64,000 nt of DNA, taken from assembly GCF_002234675.1 (NCBI RefSeq), contig NC_019876.2:13141245-13205244 (forward strand), in the 5' to 3' direction. The notes below the pieces were generated by a model. That model was not told where the DNA came from. It worked only from the letters and a program-made list of their open reading frames with translations, and searched no databases. This stretch comes from Oryzias latipes (lineage: Eukaryota; Chordata; Actinopteri; Beloniformes; Adrianichthyidae). How positions within the stretch are numbered: position 1 is the stretch's first letter; every line of letters begins with the position of its first letter. The position numbers and the translations under genes are program-made. This document shows, piece after piece, positions 16,901 to 28,593 of the stretch.

Positions 16901-19900
16901 TCTCATCTCACTCTGACTGGATCTGAAACCGGTTTAAGCTGTCGGTCACACGCCTGTTTTAGACCACAAAAACATCTCAACGTTTTATTTTAAAACATGC
17001 AGGTTTTAATTTGAATAACTAAAAATAAATGAATTGCTCATCTTGAGTTTTATTTCCATCGACTAAAAACCAAGACGTAAAGTTTGAATTGTTTTTCCAA
17101 CATGCTTATCTCTAATTTAAAGTTCTCAATCTTAGAAACTATGACAAACTCTTTGCCCTATTTGTGATTTTGCATTAAATTCTGCTTTGATGCTTTTTTA
17201 TCTGGTGCTTCATAAAAAACATGAGCCAAAATATAGTGATCGGTCCTCTCATCTGTGAAACTGAGAAAAAGACATCCAAGTAAAGCAGCTGCTCCAAAAA
17301 TGACAACGTCACTGTTTGCACACTGGCCCACGTTTGATACTGAAACAGCGATGAAAAAAACAAGAAATAAAACATCTTAGATAAAATCGGTAGAGCTACT
17401 ATACATTTGCTAACCTCTGCTTCCAGATGAACTCATTTTCCAAACTTGATTTACTTCTATCTGTTGATTTTATCTGTTTTAAAGATCAAATCACATCTAG
17501 CTTCTCCTAAAAACTACAAATGCATTCATCTATTCCCAAAATCTAAAATTTCCAATGCAGTTTTTTTCCGGCTAAAAGCTTTTTTTTGTTATATTTTAGT
17601 GGAAAAATTCATCATTTTATAAAAAAAAGTCAAACTTTTTGTTTAGTTTTAAATCACTATGTAAAAAATCGGAACAAACAAATCTGGTAAATGAATGAAA
17701 GTTTGACCAAAAAATCAAATTTGAAATCAAATTTGGGTGTTTTGAAAAATCTAATGGATTCAGCGTTTAATGATGTGATTTACAGGACAGACTATAGACT
17801 GACCACCGAATTATCCCAGGAACCACCAATAATATATTTACAATAAAATAAAAATCCCTGTTGATCATTTATATGTTTGTACTACAACTAAAAACGGCCA
17901 TCAGTTTTCTTCACTCCTTTATCCGAGCATTCATTTTTAAAATAATTTACTATGAACATAAGAGAATGGTTAAAGACCCTCTCCAATGAAAATTGTGTAG
18001 TTGACGTGTTCTGGTGGCATTTTTCTAATGATTGGAAAGAAAATTAAGCTCAAAAATAGCATTTCTGAGCATTATATATTCAAATGGTTGCAGACAAAAA
18101 AGCAGTTGGAGGAAGTAACGTAACCAGTGTAAACAATGGGATGATGGGAAATGATGGCTTACTCCACGTCAACAGTCCCGCCCACAATTATTAAAGAACT
18201 CCTGCTGCTCTTCTAGATAGACACGGGTTATTTTAGATTTTGACTAAAAACGGCGTAATATAATAAAAAAGACCCGCTGGGAACACTTTGAAAATAGACC
18301 AAAAGATCATCAAAGTAGGACTTTAACAATGGCTTATGTTATTATTTATTCTAATGTCCTTGTTAATTTATTTAGGTCTCTAATTGCATGAGACAATATC
18401 TGTTTTCTGAATTTTCCTTTTAACTTGTTTTAATAACGAGCATCATGCAAACAGTCTTTTTGTTACTAAAAACATAAAAGCTCAATGTTCTAAAACACAA
18501 AGGGCCACTTTCTCTGTCCGTGTACAGGCCTCTTTCATTTACATCCTGCTATATATATCTATATCTATAGCTATATATCTGTATATAAATATCTACAGTG
18601 TATATAGATATCCATATATAACTGTATATAATGTATATATATCTCTTTCTGTCTGAAGTGCTTTTACTTCTAGATGGGCTTCAATCTGGAAGTCACATGT
18701 TTCCTTCTTAAGGGTGGATAGGCATGATGGACTAAAGGTTTGCGTATGCAAACATCTGTGTGAATTACCCATTTTTCCTTTAGCCTGCGACTAATGCAGA
18801 ACTTGATGAACTGGATGCACAAAGGCACACGTGTGTTTAACATGGCCAAAGACTATGCAGAGTCTAGTTTTCACATTTGCTTTTTGGTTATGCAGCGTGA
18901 GAATTTTGAAAGAAACAGAAGAAGGAGTTTATGGAAATGGATCACTGCAGCAATGTGGTTTTATCAAAAACAGGAAGGTGTTTTTTTGTGTGTTTATAAT
19001 TCTCACAAGGTTAATGTTAACTGACAGCTGATAAGGCGTTAACAGCTGTCACTTATTGATGTGAAGAGGAGGAGGAGCCATAATGAAAGGCAGTGAAAGG
19101 TGTGAACATCTTTAGTTTTGCAGTACTAGACTAATGTTACTGTAAGTGTGTGTGAGTGTGTTTCCCTTCAACTGTCAACTTATTCGGGGCGTACCCCACC
19201 TTCGTCCAACAGTAGCTGGGATAGGCTCCAGCAACCCATAAAGGGATTGAGCACGTTCAGAGGATGAATAGATAAATGGATGAATGCATAGATAAATTTG
19301 ACTTACTACCTGTCCAGTTAGCATGGGCTGCCCCTGGTCATCCCCTGCAAATCCTAAAGTAACACAATCAGTTTGTGTGCACACGCAATATGGGAGATAT
19401 TTTGTATTTTGTACAAAGTTTCTTTACGTTTTGCTGACGATTTAGCTTCCGGCTCCAACCTAACGAAGCCAGTTCAGTCGCCATTTTTTTCTTAAAACGG
19501 ATGTCGCCTTGTTGGAACAAGTCGGTCTGAGTCATCGTTTCTATGGCAACCACTCTAGCAAATCCGGATTCTTTTTGGAGGGCCAACCACTGAAAAGTAG
19601 GCTGGGAGAATCTGTCAATCATATAGTTGGCACAAGACCACCTACTTTTGTTGAGGCATCTGATTGGTCAGTTAACAACTTAAATCATTTGCTCTCCAGA
19701 AATGAAAAAAGGAGGATTAACAAGAACACCTAAAAAAAAGTAGCAGAGCAAGAATGACTATTCTGACAAATGTTTGAGCTTGGAACGCCATGGGGAAGGG
19801 GTCACTCAGTCCAGTTCTCACATACAGTCGATGGTTAGAACATATAGTATGTTTCCTGTCAGGAACTTATCTGTGCCTTTTTTTTTTTTACTTTACCCAA

Positions 19901-22811
19901 CAGAAATGGAAGAAAAACTGGTTTGTGCTCTACCCGGCTAGCCAAAACGGCATCGCCCGCCTGGAGTTCTACGACTCGCACGGGAGCGGATCCGGCTCCA
20001 GCGGAGGCTCGATGAGCGCCTCCAACGAGAAGACCAGGAAGCTGGACAAGAAGATCATCCGCCTGTCGGAGTGCATTTCCATTCTTCCCGCCCTGACGGA
20101 GAGCTGCCCCAAGGAAAACATGGCGGCGATTTGCGTGGAGACAATCGACAAGACTCACGTGTTCGCGGCAGAAAAGAACACTATCACGGAGTGGATGGAC
20201 ACCATGTGTGACATTGCGTTTCAGGTACTTCGCCACTTTTCTCTCCTGTGTGTCACAAACAGGATGATCGGCTCAATCTTAGGAAACCAGCGTGTGACTC
20301 ATGAGTAAGACGTGGATGGAAGGGGCTTTCAGACTTCCTTTATGTGCGTTTCTTTCTGTCTCAGTGTTTCAGGGATCCAAACTATTCTTAGGAAGTGTCT
20401 CTGCTGTCTTTGTGTCCCATAGGGGGGATGTGGCAGCAGCAGCAGCAATGCCGCAGACTCGAACGCAGGACCCAAGGACCTGCAGATGGCGGACAACCTC
20501 ATCTACTACTCCAGAGAGGAGGGTGAGGGCTCGGTGTGGTCTTAAACAGCCGCGCATTGCAGGACAGTCCACAGAGATTCAAGCCAGCGCTCATGTGTTT
20601 GACAGTGAACGAGTTCTGGGTGACGGTTCAGCGCAGCGAGGCGTCGGAACGCTGCGGACTCTCCGGAAACTACTGGCTGAAAGCAGAGAGTGACGTTTTG
20701 ATCTTGAAGGAGCCGAAGACCAAAAGGAGGGTTCTGGTGTGGCCCTACAAGCTGCTGAGACGCTACGGGAGAGACCGGGTGAGCAACGCGGAACCAACTA
20801 AAGAGGAAATTGGCATTTATGGACACAATGCAGCTCAAGAGGCACATCTGCTCACACACAGGAAGTGTAAAGTCCACCAATGTCTGATTGATTCATGTTT
20901 TGAGTCAGATGTTCAAAGACCATCAAATATTATAATTTGGTTTTACTTTGGACACGCTTTATTTGCCAAAAAGTCTGAGCTGACGTGAACCAGAAGAATA
21001 AGGCGGCCGTGGTGCAGCGGTAGGGCGGTTGACCCATGATCATAAGATTGCAGGTTCGATTCCCGCCTTGCACACCCATGAGTCGAAGTGTCCTTGGGCA
21101 AGACACTGAACCCCACCTTGCCTCTGGTGGTAGGCAGGCGCCTGTGTTTGGCAGCGGAGCCGCCATCAGTGTGTGAATGTGTGTGTGACTGGGTGAATGG
21201 GTCTGTGACTGTAAAGCGCTTTGTCCTTGTAGGAAGAAAGGCGCTATACAAGTATACGCCATTTACCATTTACCAATAGAAGTTTGAGAGCAGAAGGCCG
21301 TTTCATTTCTGTGATAAGAAATCTGGAAAGTGAAGTTGAGTAAAAAAAGGAAGTGTGGATTGTTTTAGTGGCCGGATTCTGTGAAAACTTGATAAACGCT
21401 CAACGCTTTTCTTTTTTCCAATTACTGTCAAGTCCCTTTTTAGGATTTTTTGCACGTGAACATAGCTTGTCTTTTTTTCCCCCTGCAGGTGATGTTTTCG
21501 TTCGAGGCTGGCCGCCGGTGCGAATCGGGCCCCGGCAACTTCACCTTCGACACAAAGCAGGGCAACGACATCTTCACCGTGGTGGACCAGGCCATCCAGT
21601 CTCAAAAGGCCCTGGCTGAGGAGCATCACCTCAGCGGGCCGTTCAACTCTGACCCCGACTGCCCCTCGTTGCTGCCGCCGCGCGGCTCTATTCCCGGCAG
21701 CGGCGACAGCAGCGGCAGCTGCAGCAGCCGGGAGGCGGACGGCGACTCAGGGGGCAGCAAACCGGGTTCTGCCGACGGCGTGCTCGGTAAAAGAGAGGGA
21801 GGAGACGGGGGGAGGGGACAAGCAAGCGGCGCGGTGCACAAAGGGAGGAGTTTACCTGAACTTCCCGCGATGCTGGGCGTTTTGGGGGGAGGAACGACAC
21901 CTCCCCGTTCTCCCAGAGGCCAGAAGAGTGCGTCAATGGAAGAACAAATGGGTCTTTATTCGGAGCCTGCAGATTCGGTCCGCCTGCATCTGCAGGGCGC
22001 CGATGGCCTCTACTCTGACCCGGTGGACAGCCTCAAGGGTCAGAAGAAGACCAACGTCCCATGCAGCCCCCCTTTGCCCACCCCACGCCTTCGACCGGTC
22101 GGAGACGACGCCTCTGGAAGCGGTGGGGGCAATCACCACCACGGAGGCAACAGCCAAAGGAAGACATCTGACCCGTACTGTAACGTCTACAACCAAATTA
22201 GTGCTCTGAATCTGAACGGGGCAGCAGAAGGAGGAAGAGGAGGAGGAGGAAGAGGGAAGAACACGAGACCCGCAGGAGGCAAAGCGGAAGGGTCCTCGTT
22301 TCCTCCCGTCATTTCCCTGGAGCACATATATGATGAACCAGAGGGATGCGCCAAGGGAGGCGGCGGTGCACCGAGCAGCTTAAGCCCGTGCCCGTACGAG
22401 GAGGCCCGGCTGGAGCTCCGCCTCCTGAAGAAACAGGAGGCGCTTCCTAACGCGTCTGAAGCAGAGGAGAACTTCAGCTCCGTCTGTCAGGGGAGGCCTT
22501 TAGATCCGCAGAGACACTGCGCTCCTCAGGCAGCCCCGGGTCGCAGCACAGCCAAGGGGCCCAAGCCGGTCACCGCCCCAAAGCCGAGCAGGAGCGTTTT
22601 TGCACGCAAGGAGGCCTTCCCCCCGCCCCCTGGGAAACACGCCCCCAATAGTAGTAATTTCAACAACAACAACAACAACACGTGGGCGTCGGCAGGAGCA
22701 GGAAAGGAGATCTACAGCCAGGTATCCAAACAGAAACCTCCTCATTTGTGGTACAACCAGAACCAGCTGAGATCTCCTGATATAATTTATGACAACTTGG
22801 GGGACATTTAA
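7869..22811 (+). CDS. dok1: Docking protein 1, complete 5-exon gene
   Basis: DOK1 is a membrane-recruited adaptor phosphorylated by tyrosine kinases; it then binds RasGAP, Nck and other SH2 proteins and damps Ras/MAPK signalling. Coding exons: 7869-7925, 19904-20224, 20423-20522, 20606-20778, 21489-22811. All borders are GT-AG with matching phases, totalling 1974 nt (657 aa; human is 481). Residues about 4-122 form the PH domain ('NWFVLYPASQNGIARLEF'). Residues about 162-265 form the IRS-type PTB domain ('FWVTVQRSEASERCGL', 'LLRRYGRDRVMFSFEAGRRC'). The tail carries tyrosine motifs YSEP (Y374), YSDP (Y392), YDEP (Y498) and, near the end, YSQV and YDNL. The YSDP/YDEP/YSQV set is what separates DOK1 from its paralogues. 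The tail is longer than in mammals, with Gly/Ser-rich stretches and an Asn run. The 11,978-bp first intron is full of repeats. It is convergent with m1ap, as in human. Confidence 0.96.
9172..9720 (-). repeat. Family B element, copy in dok1 intron 1
   Basis: It begins at 9172 with a diverged 'TTAAAATACTCCGATCATCT' terminus and contains the family's shared internal blocks (GTTTTCCAGGACATAGTTTC, GAGTTCGTTAGAAATTCACC), inverted relative to copies such as 11792-12400. The right end is degenerate. Confidence 0.55.
11792..12400 (+). repeat. Family B element, long copy in dok1 intron 1
   Basis: It runs from TTAAAG to ATCAAAGTGGGACTTT. Internal blocks include ATTTCTAATGAACTCCTGCT and CTGCAGAAACTACGTTCTAG, which recur at 18190-18215, 24048-24085, 50669-50710 and 58010-58045. 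Short open frames cross it but match nothing known to me. Confidence 0.6.
12401..17968. other. dok1 intron 1, no gene seen
   Basis: A+T-rich intronic DNA. 13450-13555 resembles the 3' tail of a fish LINE (ending AATAAAGTTCTATCCATCTA). 16147-16178 is a short TG-rich tract. 15580-15680 is locally G+C-rich without a recognisable exon. Nothing else can be supported. Confidence 0.4.
17969..18326 (+). repeat. Family B element, short copy
   Basis: It starts TTAAAGACCCTCTCCAATG and ends AAAGTAGGACTTTAA, with both TTAA termini intact, and is about 358 bp long. Confidence 0.65.
18549..18642. repeat. TATATC/ATATAG-rich simple-sequence tract
   Basis: Interrupted TA-rich low-complexity sequence with ATCTATA and GTATATA motifs. 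Confidence 0.6.
19183..19290 (-). repeat. Common fish retroelement tail ('GCTGGGATAGGCTCCAGCA')
   Basis: The string AGCTGGGATAGGCTCCAGCA followed by a degenerate GGATGAATAGATAAATGGAT array is the familiar 3' tail of a widespread teleost retroelement family. Only the tail is present; it is heavily 5' truncated. Confidence 0.5.
19480..19835. repeat. Family A element, partial
   Basis: The right terminus CCAGTTCTCACATACAGTCG at 19811-19830 and internal blocks (TTTCTATGGCAACCACTCT, CATCTGATTGGTCAGTT) match the copies at 26275-26688 and 42524-43087. The left terminus is not evident. It ends about 70 bp upstream of dok1 exon 2. Confidence 0.5.
19904..22811 (+). CDS. dok1: dok1 coding exons 2-5 (rest of PH, PTB, tyrosine-rich tail)
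   Basis: Exon 2 (19904-20224) holds nearly the whole PH domain. Exon 3 (20423-20522) is the linker with a CAG/AGC-encoded serine run. Exon 4 (20606-20778) starts the PTB domain. Exon 5 (21489-22811) completes the PTB with 'NDIFTVVDQAIQSQKAL' and carries the whole tail. Introns are 198, 83 and 710 bp; the last contains a SINE. In exon 5 an AAC repeat at about 22660-22680 encodes consecutive Asn. The phosphotyrosine motif spacing resembles that of mammalian DOK1, while the intervening Gly/Ser/Pro-rich sequence is fish-specific in my reading. The TAA stop is at 22809-22811, right after 'IIYDNLGDI'. Confidence 0.95.
21001..21272 (+). mobile_element. tRNA-derived SINE in dok1 intron 4
   Basis: The head has Pol III-type A- and B-box sequences (GTGGTGCAGCGGTAGG; GGTTCGATTCC at 21053-21063). 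The tail is of LINE type, with AAAGCGCTTTG and GAAAGGCGCTATACAAGT, and ends in a short ATTTACC repeat. This is the architecture of common teleost tRNA-derived SINEs. No clean target duplication was found. Confidence 0.75.
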
Positions 22812-23318
22812 CCGTCTTCAGGACAGATCGTTCTTGTAGAAAGAGCCAAGCTCACTTCTATGGACCGCGTCATGTGACACACTTGTATTGTTCTGAGTGG
22901 ATTGTTGGATGGAGGAGCCTCTGTTAGGACCCGAGCTGCACTGTGCTGGATGGAGCCTGTTCACTCCAACGCCTTTGAAATTGAAGCCTTTGGAATTTAC
23001 TTTAACAAGCTCCAACATCAGACTGGAAACCATGTTTTTTTTCGTGTGGAACTGCAGCTTTTTACTGCTTCTCTCAAATGTGACGCAGCGCCAAAGCCAG
23101 AAGTTACAGAAAGAAAGCTTCCCGCAGATTTCATTTGGCTCTCTTTGTGCCTGTTTGGACTGACCTTGTACCTAAAAGTGAAACAGTAACATTTATCAGG
23201 CCGGGGCGCCAACAAAAGGACTTTGGTTTCATTAGCGGAGCCACTAAATAATTACATTTACAAATATATCTGTTGGTGTAAAGGTAGCATTTTTCCAGTG
23301 GATGCATAAAAACCTTTA

Positions 23319-23527
23319 TCCCTTGTGCTATCCTATGGGGGTCAAGATGACTATTGACGTGTTCTCCCTACCATGACAAAGGTGGATAAAGGTGGAAAGA
23401 TTTCATGTAATCCATGGACACCAGTGAAGATCACAAATCATTGAAGAAAAAAGGTTCAGAGTACTGTCTAGTGGGTCTAGATGACCCCACTCCCAATGTT
23501 AAAGGGCCTAGGATAGCACAAGGGTTA
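23319..23527. repeat. Family C element, copy 2
   Basis: Termini are CCCTTGTGCTATCCTATGGG and CCTAGGATAGCACAAGGG, 209 bp apart. It is inserted about 500 bp after the dok1 stop, within the possible 3' UTR. Confidence 0.72.
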
Positions 23528-23674
23528 AGAAACATTTGAGTCTATCAAATCAACGTTAATATTTTTAAATATTGAATGTTTTTGTATCGATAAACTAATT
23601 ATGGAACTAATCAATCCCAACAATGTGTTTATGGGACCGAAACAGCTGTGCTGTTTTGTAAAAAAATAACGTAC

Positions 23675-23680
23675 AATAAA
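23675..23680 (+). terminator. Possible dok1 polyadenylation signal AATAAA
   Basis: This is the first canonical AATAAA on the plus strand that I noticed downstream of dok1. It would give a 3' UTR of about 870 nt including the family C element. Weak evidence. Confidence 0.3.
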
Positions 23681-23749
23681 AAGCTCTCTGACCAGAATCC
23701 AAAAATCCTTTTCTCAACGCATTTACTCCTGTTTTTGGTGTTGAGAGAT

Positions 23750-24158
23750 TCTCTCAGAAGAAAATAGCGTTTATGTTCACTTTTCTGATGATAGAGGACA
23801 TATTCAAAGAAAACTCCGATTAAAATCGTTTTTCTGAGTATTCGCAGACGAATGGAGCAGACGAAAAAAATTCTGTTTGAAAAAGAGCGAATTTTTGACG
23901 TAGAAAATCTGATGGGCGGGGCCACGAGCTCCCTGCTCCATTCTGATGCATCCCCTTGTAGACGGCCATGCACGTCTTTGTTTTTGTTGTACCGGTTATG
24001 AGGGGCTGTAAGCCAGCAGGAGAGAGAGTAAACAGTGGGGGTGGATTTCTAATGAACTCTTGCTGCTCTGCAGAAACTATGTCCTAGAAAACAACGTCAT
24101 TATAATTAAAAGGAACAATATTAAAATAGATCCAAGGATGATGGGAGTGGGACTTTAA
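23750..24158 (+). repeat. Family B element
   Basis: It contains TTCTGATGATAGAGGACATA, GACGTAGAAAATCTGATGGG, TCTAATGAACTCTTGCTGCT and ends GGGAGTGGGACTTTAA. The left terminus is approximate. Confidence 0.55.
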
Positions 24159-26274
24159 CAGAAGACTTATAAAGATGCATTCTGACCTCACCTCCACCCT
24201 TCCTCCACGCTCTGTTTTTGTTGTTTTAGCTACTTTCCAATGACTAAAACAGACCTCCTTTCGTACTTTCCGTTCCTCCTCTCTCCATCCCTTCATTAAT
24301 TGTGTCGTTTTGGTCACCTTGGCGACTGATAATTGCGGCTGGTTCGTGTCAGACGCGCCGCGCATTTCAACTGCGTGGAGATAGCACAGACGACTTGAGG
24401 TGCAAGAGAGGGAACGGCGGGAACAAAAGGGGGTTTTATCCTGAGCTGGGGATGACGAAAGAGCGAGAAAAGCGGCGCTCAAAGGCCGAGAAAAGCGGCG
24501 GAAAAAAGATGCTGACATGATGAATGCTGGCTGGATGAACCTGCCTGCGTCTGCTTGGCTGGCAGACAGGTACAGACTGTTTCCTTAGCTGCTGCTTTTC
24601 ATCCCTGTTTTCTTTTTCCATCTGCTGCTGGAAGAGAAGTGAATACATCGCTTCATTCAGACTGAAAGAGGGAAGAAAAACAGAAAGAGAAGCGGCAAAC
24701 TTCTGTTTTTCTCGTTAACCTTTGGTTAAACTTGACTTTTTTTTTTAAAGGGTGTAGCACACATTTGTGGAATATCTCAGACTTCAACCTGGCTTCCTGT
24801 TGCTGAAACTTTTCAGCTCCAGTTGTTTCTCCAACGTGAAACATTTGATTTCTTTTTATTTATTTAATTTGAAAGCTACTGCATTTTTTTTTCCAATCAA
24901 TTTTCCTTTTTACTTTCATCCTAAATGACCAGAGAAGCTAAACTGTGGACTTGTTTCAGAACCATCATGACTCAGCATCCCCCCCCCCCCTTATTGCAAA
25001 GTTAAAACTAAAAGGTTTCAAGCACTTTGGTCTGAAAATAACTGGACCGGTTTGACAGAGTGAACCAACAGGAGCTCTCGGTTGCACATGGCAGCGTGAC
25101 GGCATGGCGAAATAAAAAAAAAGGAAGGTAGTCAAAGTCAACTTTAAAAAAACAAAAAACAAAAGTTCACATCATGCTGATGTCAAAGATTTCGTTTTTG
25201 CAAAACAGGACGTTTTACCATCGAATTTTAAATGAGCCTTAACATGGGTCTGGTAGTGTGTTACCATGGTAACTGGGATGTTTACTGACTCGGCTCAAGT
25301 TCGAAAGCAAATTGAACCAAAATGTTCATTTCATTTTTCCATTAAAGTGCTCTAAGTGAATCTTTTCTTCATGTTGTGACTGTTTTTTGTTAGATGTTGC
25401 CTGTTTCCTCATGATTTCATTCTCGTAAAGACAATGATTTAGGATTGCTTTGTTCTTATAGTAGTGTGAACTTTTAAAAATACTTTTGCAACTTTTTTTC
25501 CCCCATTTATTATTTATTTTATGGTGGCCCTAGTACTCTGTCATAGTTCATCCTGACTCTAAAACCTTTTTTTTCTAAACACAGAAGAGAGTTTTTGGAA
25601 ACTTTTGCAATTTAAAAATCCACAAGTGAGTTAATTACATATTTTTTCAGCGATTGTTCCGTCTTTTGTGTCCATCACATTTTTCTGCTGCGTGCCTTTG
25701 CCTTTTCACACATCTGCAGAGCTGATCGACTGACTGCCTTCAACCTACATATGAAAATGCTCATGCAGACCTCTGCAGAGGCGGATCAATACGGCTGTAT
25801 CCAGGACACGCTAAACAGAAACATCAGCCACCAGCAGGGAATTCTGGGAAACTCTGACTTTTTCTTTTTGCCTGATTAGACTCTGTAGTTTTGTGATGTT
25901 TATGCAAATATCAAGGCCCCTGCCTTTTTATTTTATGTACCTTTGAATCATTAATCAGGTCCAGTTTAGTCTCACCTCCTCATCTAAACGTTAAGTTGCA
26001 TTTCCACTCAGAACTAGAAGAGGCACTGAAACTGTCTTTCTATCAACGCTTCTCTACATGATGGGGGGGAAAAGTAGTCCCTCTAGTATTTGGCCTTGTA
26101 TGGTGATAGTTACGGATAGTCACAGCTTAAAGTTTTGATCTGAACTCTCTTATACAACTTCATTCTTTGTTTCTTTTTTTTAAGATGCCAATTTTCGGAC
26201 TCATTTTCAGCACCTGTCACAGACTAACTGAGGATCATTCTGTCTGCGCCGCATGGTCTTCCTGTGGAGTCAAA
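24159..26274. other. Intergenic, no gene seen
   Basis: Mixed-composition sequence with T-rich and C-rich runs. Several open frames on both strands lack domain signatures, splice context or recognisable homology. I could not support any feature. Confidence 0.4.
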
Positions 26275-26688
26275 GCCTTTGACTGTAGATGAGAACTGGA
26301 CTGAGTGAGTGGGACATCACCCATAGAAAGCGACTCACTTCTGACGTCGCCGTGTTGGAGCCAGATGCCGTCGGTAAGCGGTGATTGATGCGAGTTGGTC
26401 TGAGTCCAGGTTTTTATGGTTACACTCCAGGCAGTCAGTAGTGAGCTCGTTGGAAGGCCACACCCCCAGTACTTGACTCAGGAGAATCAATCAGATGTTT
26501 GACGGGAGACCCAACGCTTTTATTGAGGCATCTGATTGTTTAGTTTATTGAAGTATAAAAAAAGATTATGAGGATTAGCAAGAACATGTCAAAAATGTAT
26601 CCGATTCTCTAAAGAAGTCTCTGGGATTCTGGCTTCTTGGAGCCAGCGCTGACTCCCTGGTCACTCAGTCCAGCTCTCATGTACAGTC
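26275..26688. repeat. Family A element
   Basis: The left end reads TTTGACTGTAGATGAGAACT and the right end CCAGCTCTCATGTACAGTCC. Internal blocks are shared with the other family A copies (ACCCATAGAAAG, TCTGATTG.TTAGTTTA). Confidence 0.6.
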
Positions 26689-27270
26689 CAATGCTGGAGC
26701 CCCTCCCACCTGTGATCTGGGCATGTATCCCAGCAGCCATCTGGGTTGTCCAATGTGAGGAAACCGTGGGCTGCAGTTACTACAGCAAACAGAAACAACT
26801 TTTTTCTTCAAACAGGTGTGATTTGGAAGTGTGTGTTCAAAACCAGAACTGTTCTGGTTTCCTCTTTTTGACTCTGCAGACCACCAAAACCTATTTTTAG
26901 CTCTGTGTGAGTAAGAAGAAAGTGTCATTGACTTTGTGCAGCTGAAATCCAGATGATTCCTTCACTCTGTGATGCAAAGATTGCATCACATTTAGAATAA
27001 AACCTGTGTGTATCACATCTTTTTTGTCAGCATTTGGTTTTAAAAAACACATTTGCAGACTTCAAGAGACCATTGTGACCCAGAGATTTCCTTTTCAGGA
27101 CCTCACCTCCCACTCACTAAGGTGAACTTCCTCTTTCAGTTCTCTCTGATCTGCTCTCTGCTCTTGTCTCTCGGGTGCATCTCTGCACAGCCTTTTCACC
27201 CTGAACTCTCCCAGTCCTGAAGCCAGCAAGGACAATTCCAGGAAAGACACAAAGGATTACAGTTTGTGTG

Positions 27271-27299
<29 letters not shown>
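27271..27299. repeat. (AC)n microsatellite
   Basis: Fourteen to fifteen AC dinucleotides. Confidence 0.95.
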
Positions 27300-27301
<2 letters not shown>

Positions 27302-28083
27302 GCCTGGAAAAAAGACTTTTCTGCAAAAAGAGAAACGGAAATGGAACGTTGAGAATGAAGCAGGAAGTCGCAACGCTAAAAGTTATCATGATAACTGCGT
27401 CAGTGCCATGTAGATCACACTGAAATGAACTTTTTTTTCATAGGTTACAGTGGGAAAAAAAGGTCAGAAAAGGATGTAACCCCTCATGCCGTATGTTGCT
27501 GACTCACAACTTACCATTAAACCGGGATTCTGCTTAATTTAGCATCTCCTTTAATGGAAAATATTGTTTTTATATTTTCTTATATTCAGTGATTGGAAAA
27601 AGAAAGTCAGACATGAAGGGGTTAATGTAGCGTTAAGATATAAGTATGGCTACGAAGGACTCAAATCTGCCTACATTTGAGGTCATTCTAGTAGAACACA
27701 AAACGTAAAGCTTATTAGTAGTCATGCTGTATAAAGTCCTACAGGATTACCTGAGTTTATGTTCAACTTTGCCTCAGTTTAAACAAAATCCCTCAAAACT
27801 ACGGTAGTTGTGTTTGTGTGAAAGTTGCGCATAAATATGCCGGAAACAAAACATGATGTTCCATTTTGAAGCTCTAGTTAGGTTTAAACATGTGTGTTGC
27901 AGAAAAATCTCTCTTTTTGATAGCTTTGCAAATGTCAGGTTGGAGCGGGTTTTGTGTTTTCTTTGAGGCCGTGAGACGTTTTTCTAACTCGAGTAGGTTC
28001 TGCTTCACGTCCCAAACTAGAAATAATTTGGAGCGATCAGCTCTGCGAGTTAAAAAACGACTGCTCACCCGCAGCGGTCTTTG

Positions 28084-28389
28084 GTGTTTCTAACATGTTC
28101 TTACAGCATTTTTGTGATGATGGAGGGCAATTATGAAGACTATTAAGTCTAAAATAGCGTTTCTGAGTATTTTAATTTAGGAGCAGATAATATTGTTAGG
28201 TTGGGGTGTGAGAGGCTGTGAGCACTTAAGCAGATGGATGACGGGAAGTGGGGGCGGGCTTACTCTGTGGCAAGAGTCAGATGTCCTAGGAAACGACACA
28301 GGTTTTTAGATTCAGGCCAAAAATGGCATAATTATGATTAAAAGACCACTGGAACCACTTTCACAAAGATAATCGGAGTGAGACTTAAA
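28084..28389 (+). repeat. Family B element, short copy
   Basis: It shares TTTTGTGATGATGGAGG, AGCGTTTCTGAGTATTTT, AAAAGACCACTGGAACCACT and ends ATAATCGGAGTGAGACTT. Ends are approximate. Confidence 0.5.
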
Positions 28390-28593
28390 AAGAATGAGAA
28401 AAGAAAAGCTCTGTGTCGTGATGAGGTCGATTAAAGGCCTGATTCAATCCATCAAAAATCGCTAAAATATGATGACATCCATCAAAAGTCAAGACATTGG
28501 TATTTCTGCTTTATGTATCCACTTTATTCTACTTGATAATTTCGACAATTAGTAGTTATTGTATCCAGAAAGAAGAGAACTATCGTGCAGCGC

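Noticed and set aside
20542..20880. 112-aa minus-strand ORF
   Set aside because: Antisense shadow of dok1 exon 4, which encodes the PTB domain in the plus frame.
21001..21072. Possible tRNA gene
   Set aside because: A- and B-box sequences are present, but they form the head of a SINE with a LINE-type tail and cannot fold as an intact tRNA.
24084..24518. 144-aa minus-strand ORF
   Set aside because: It partly overlaps a family B repeat and has low-complexity composition; no homology recognised.
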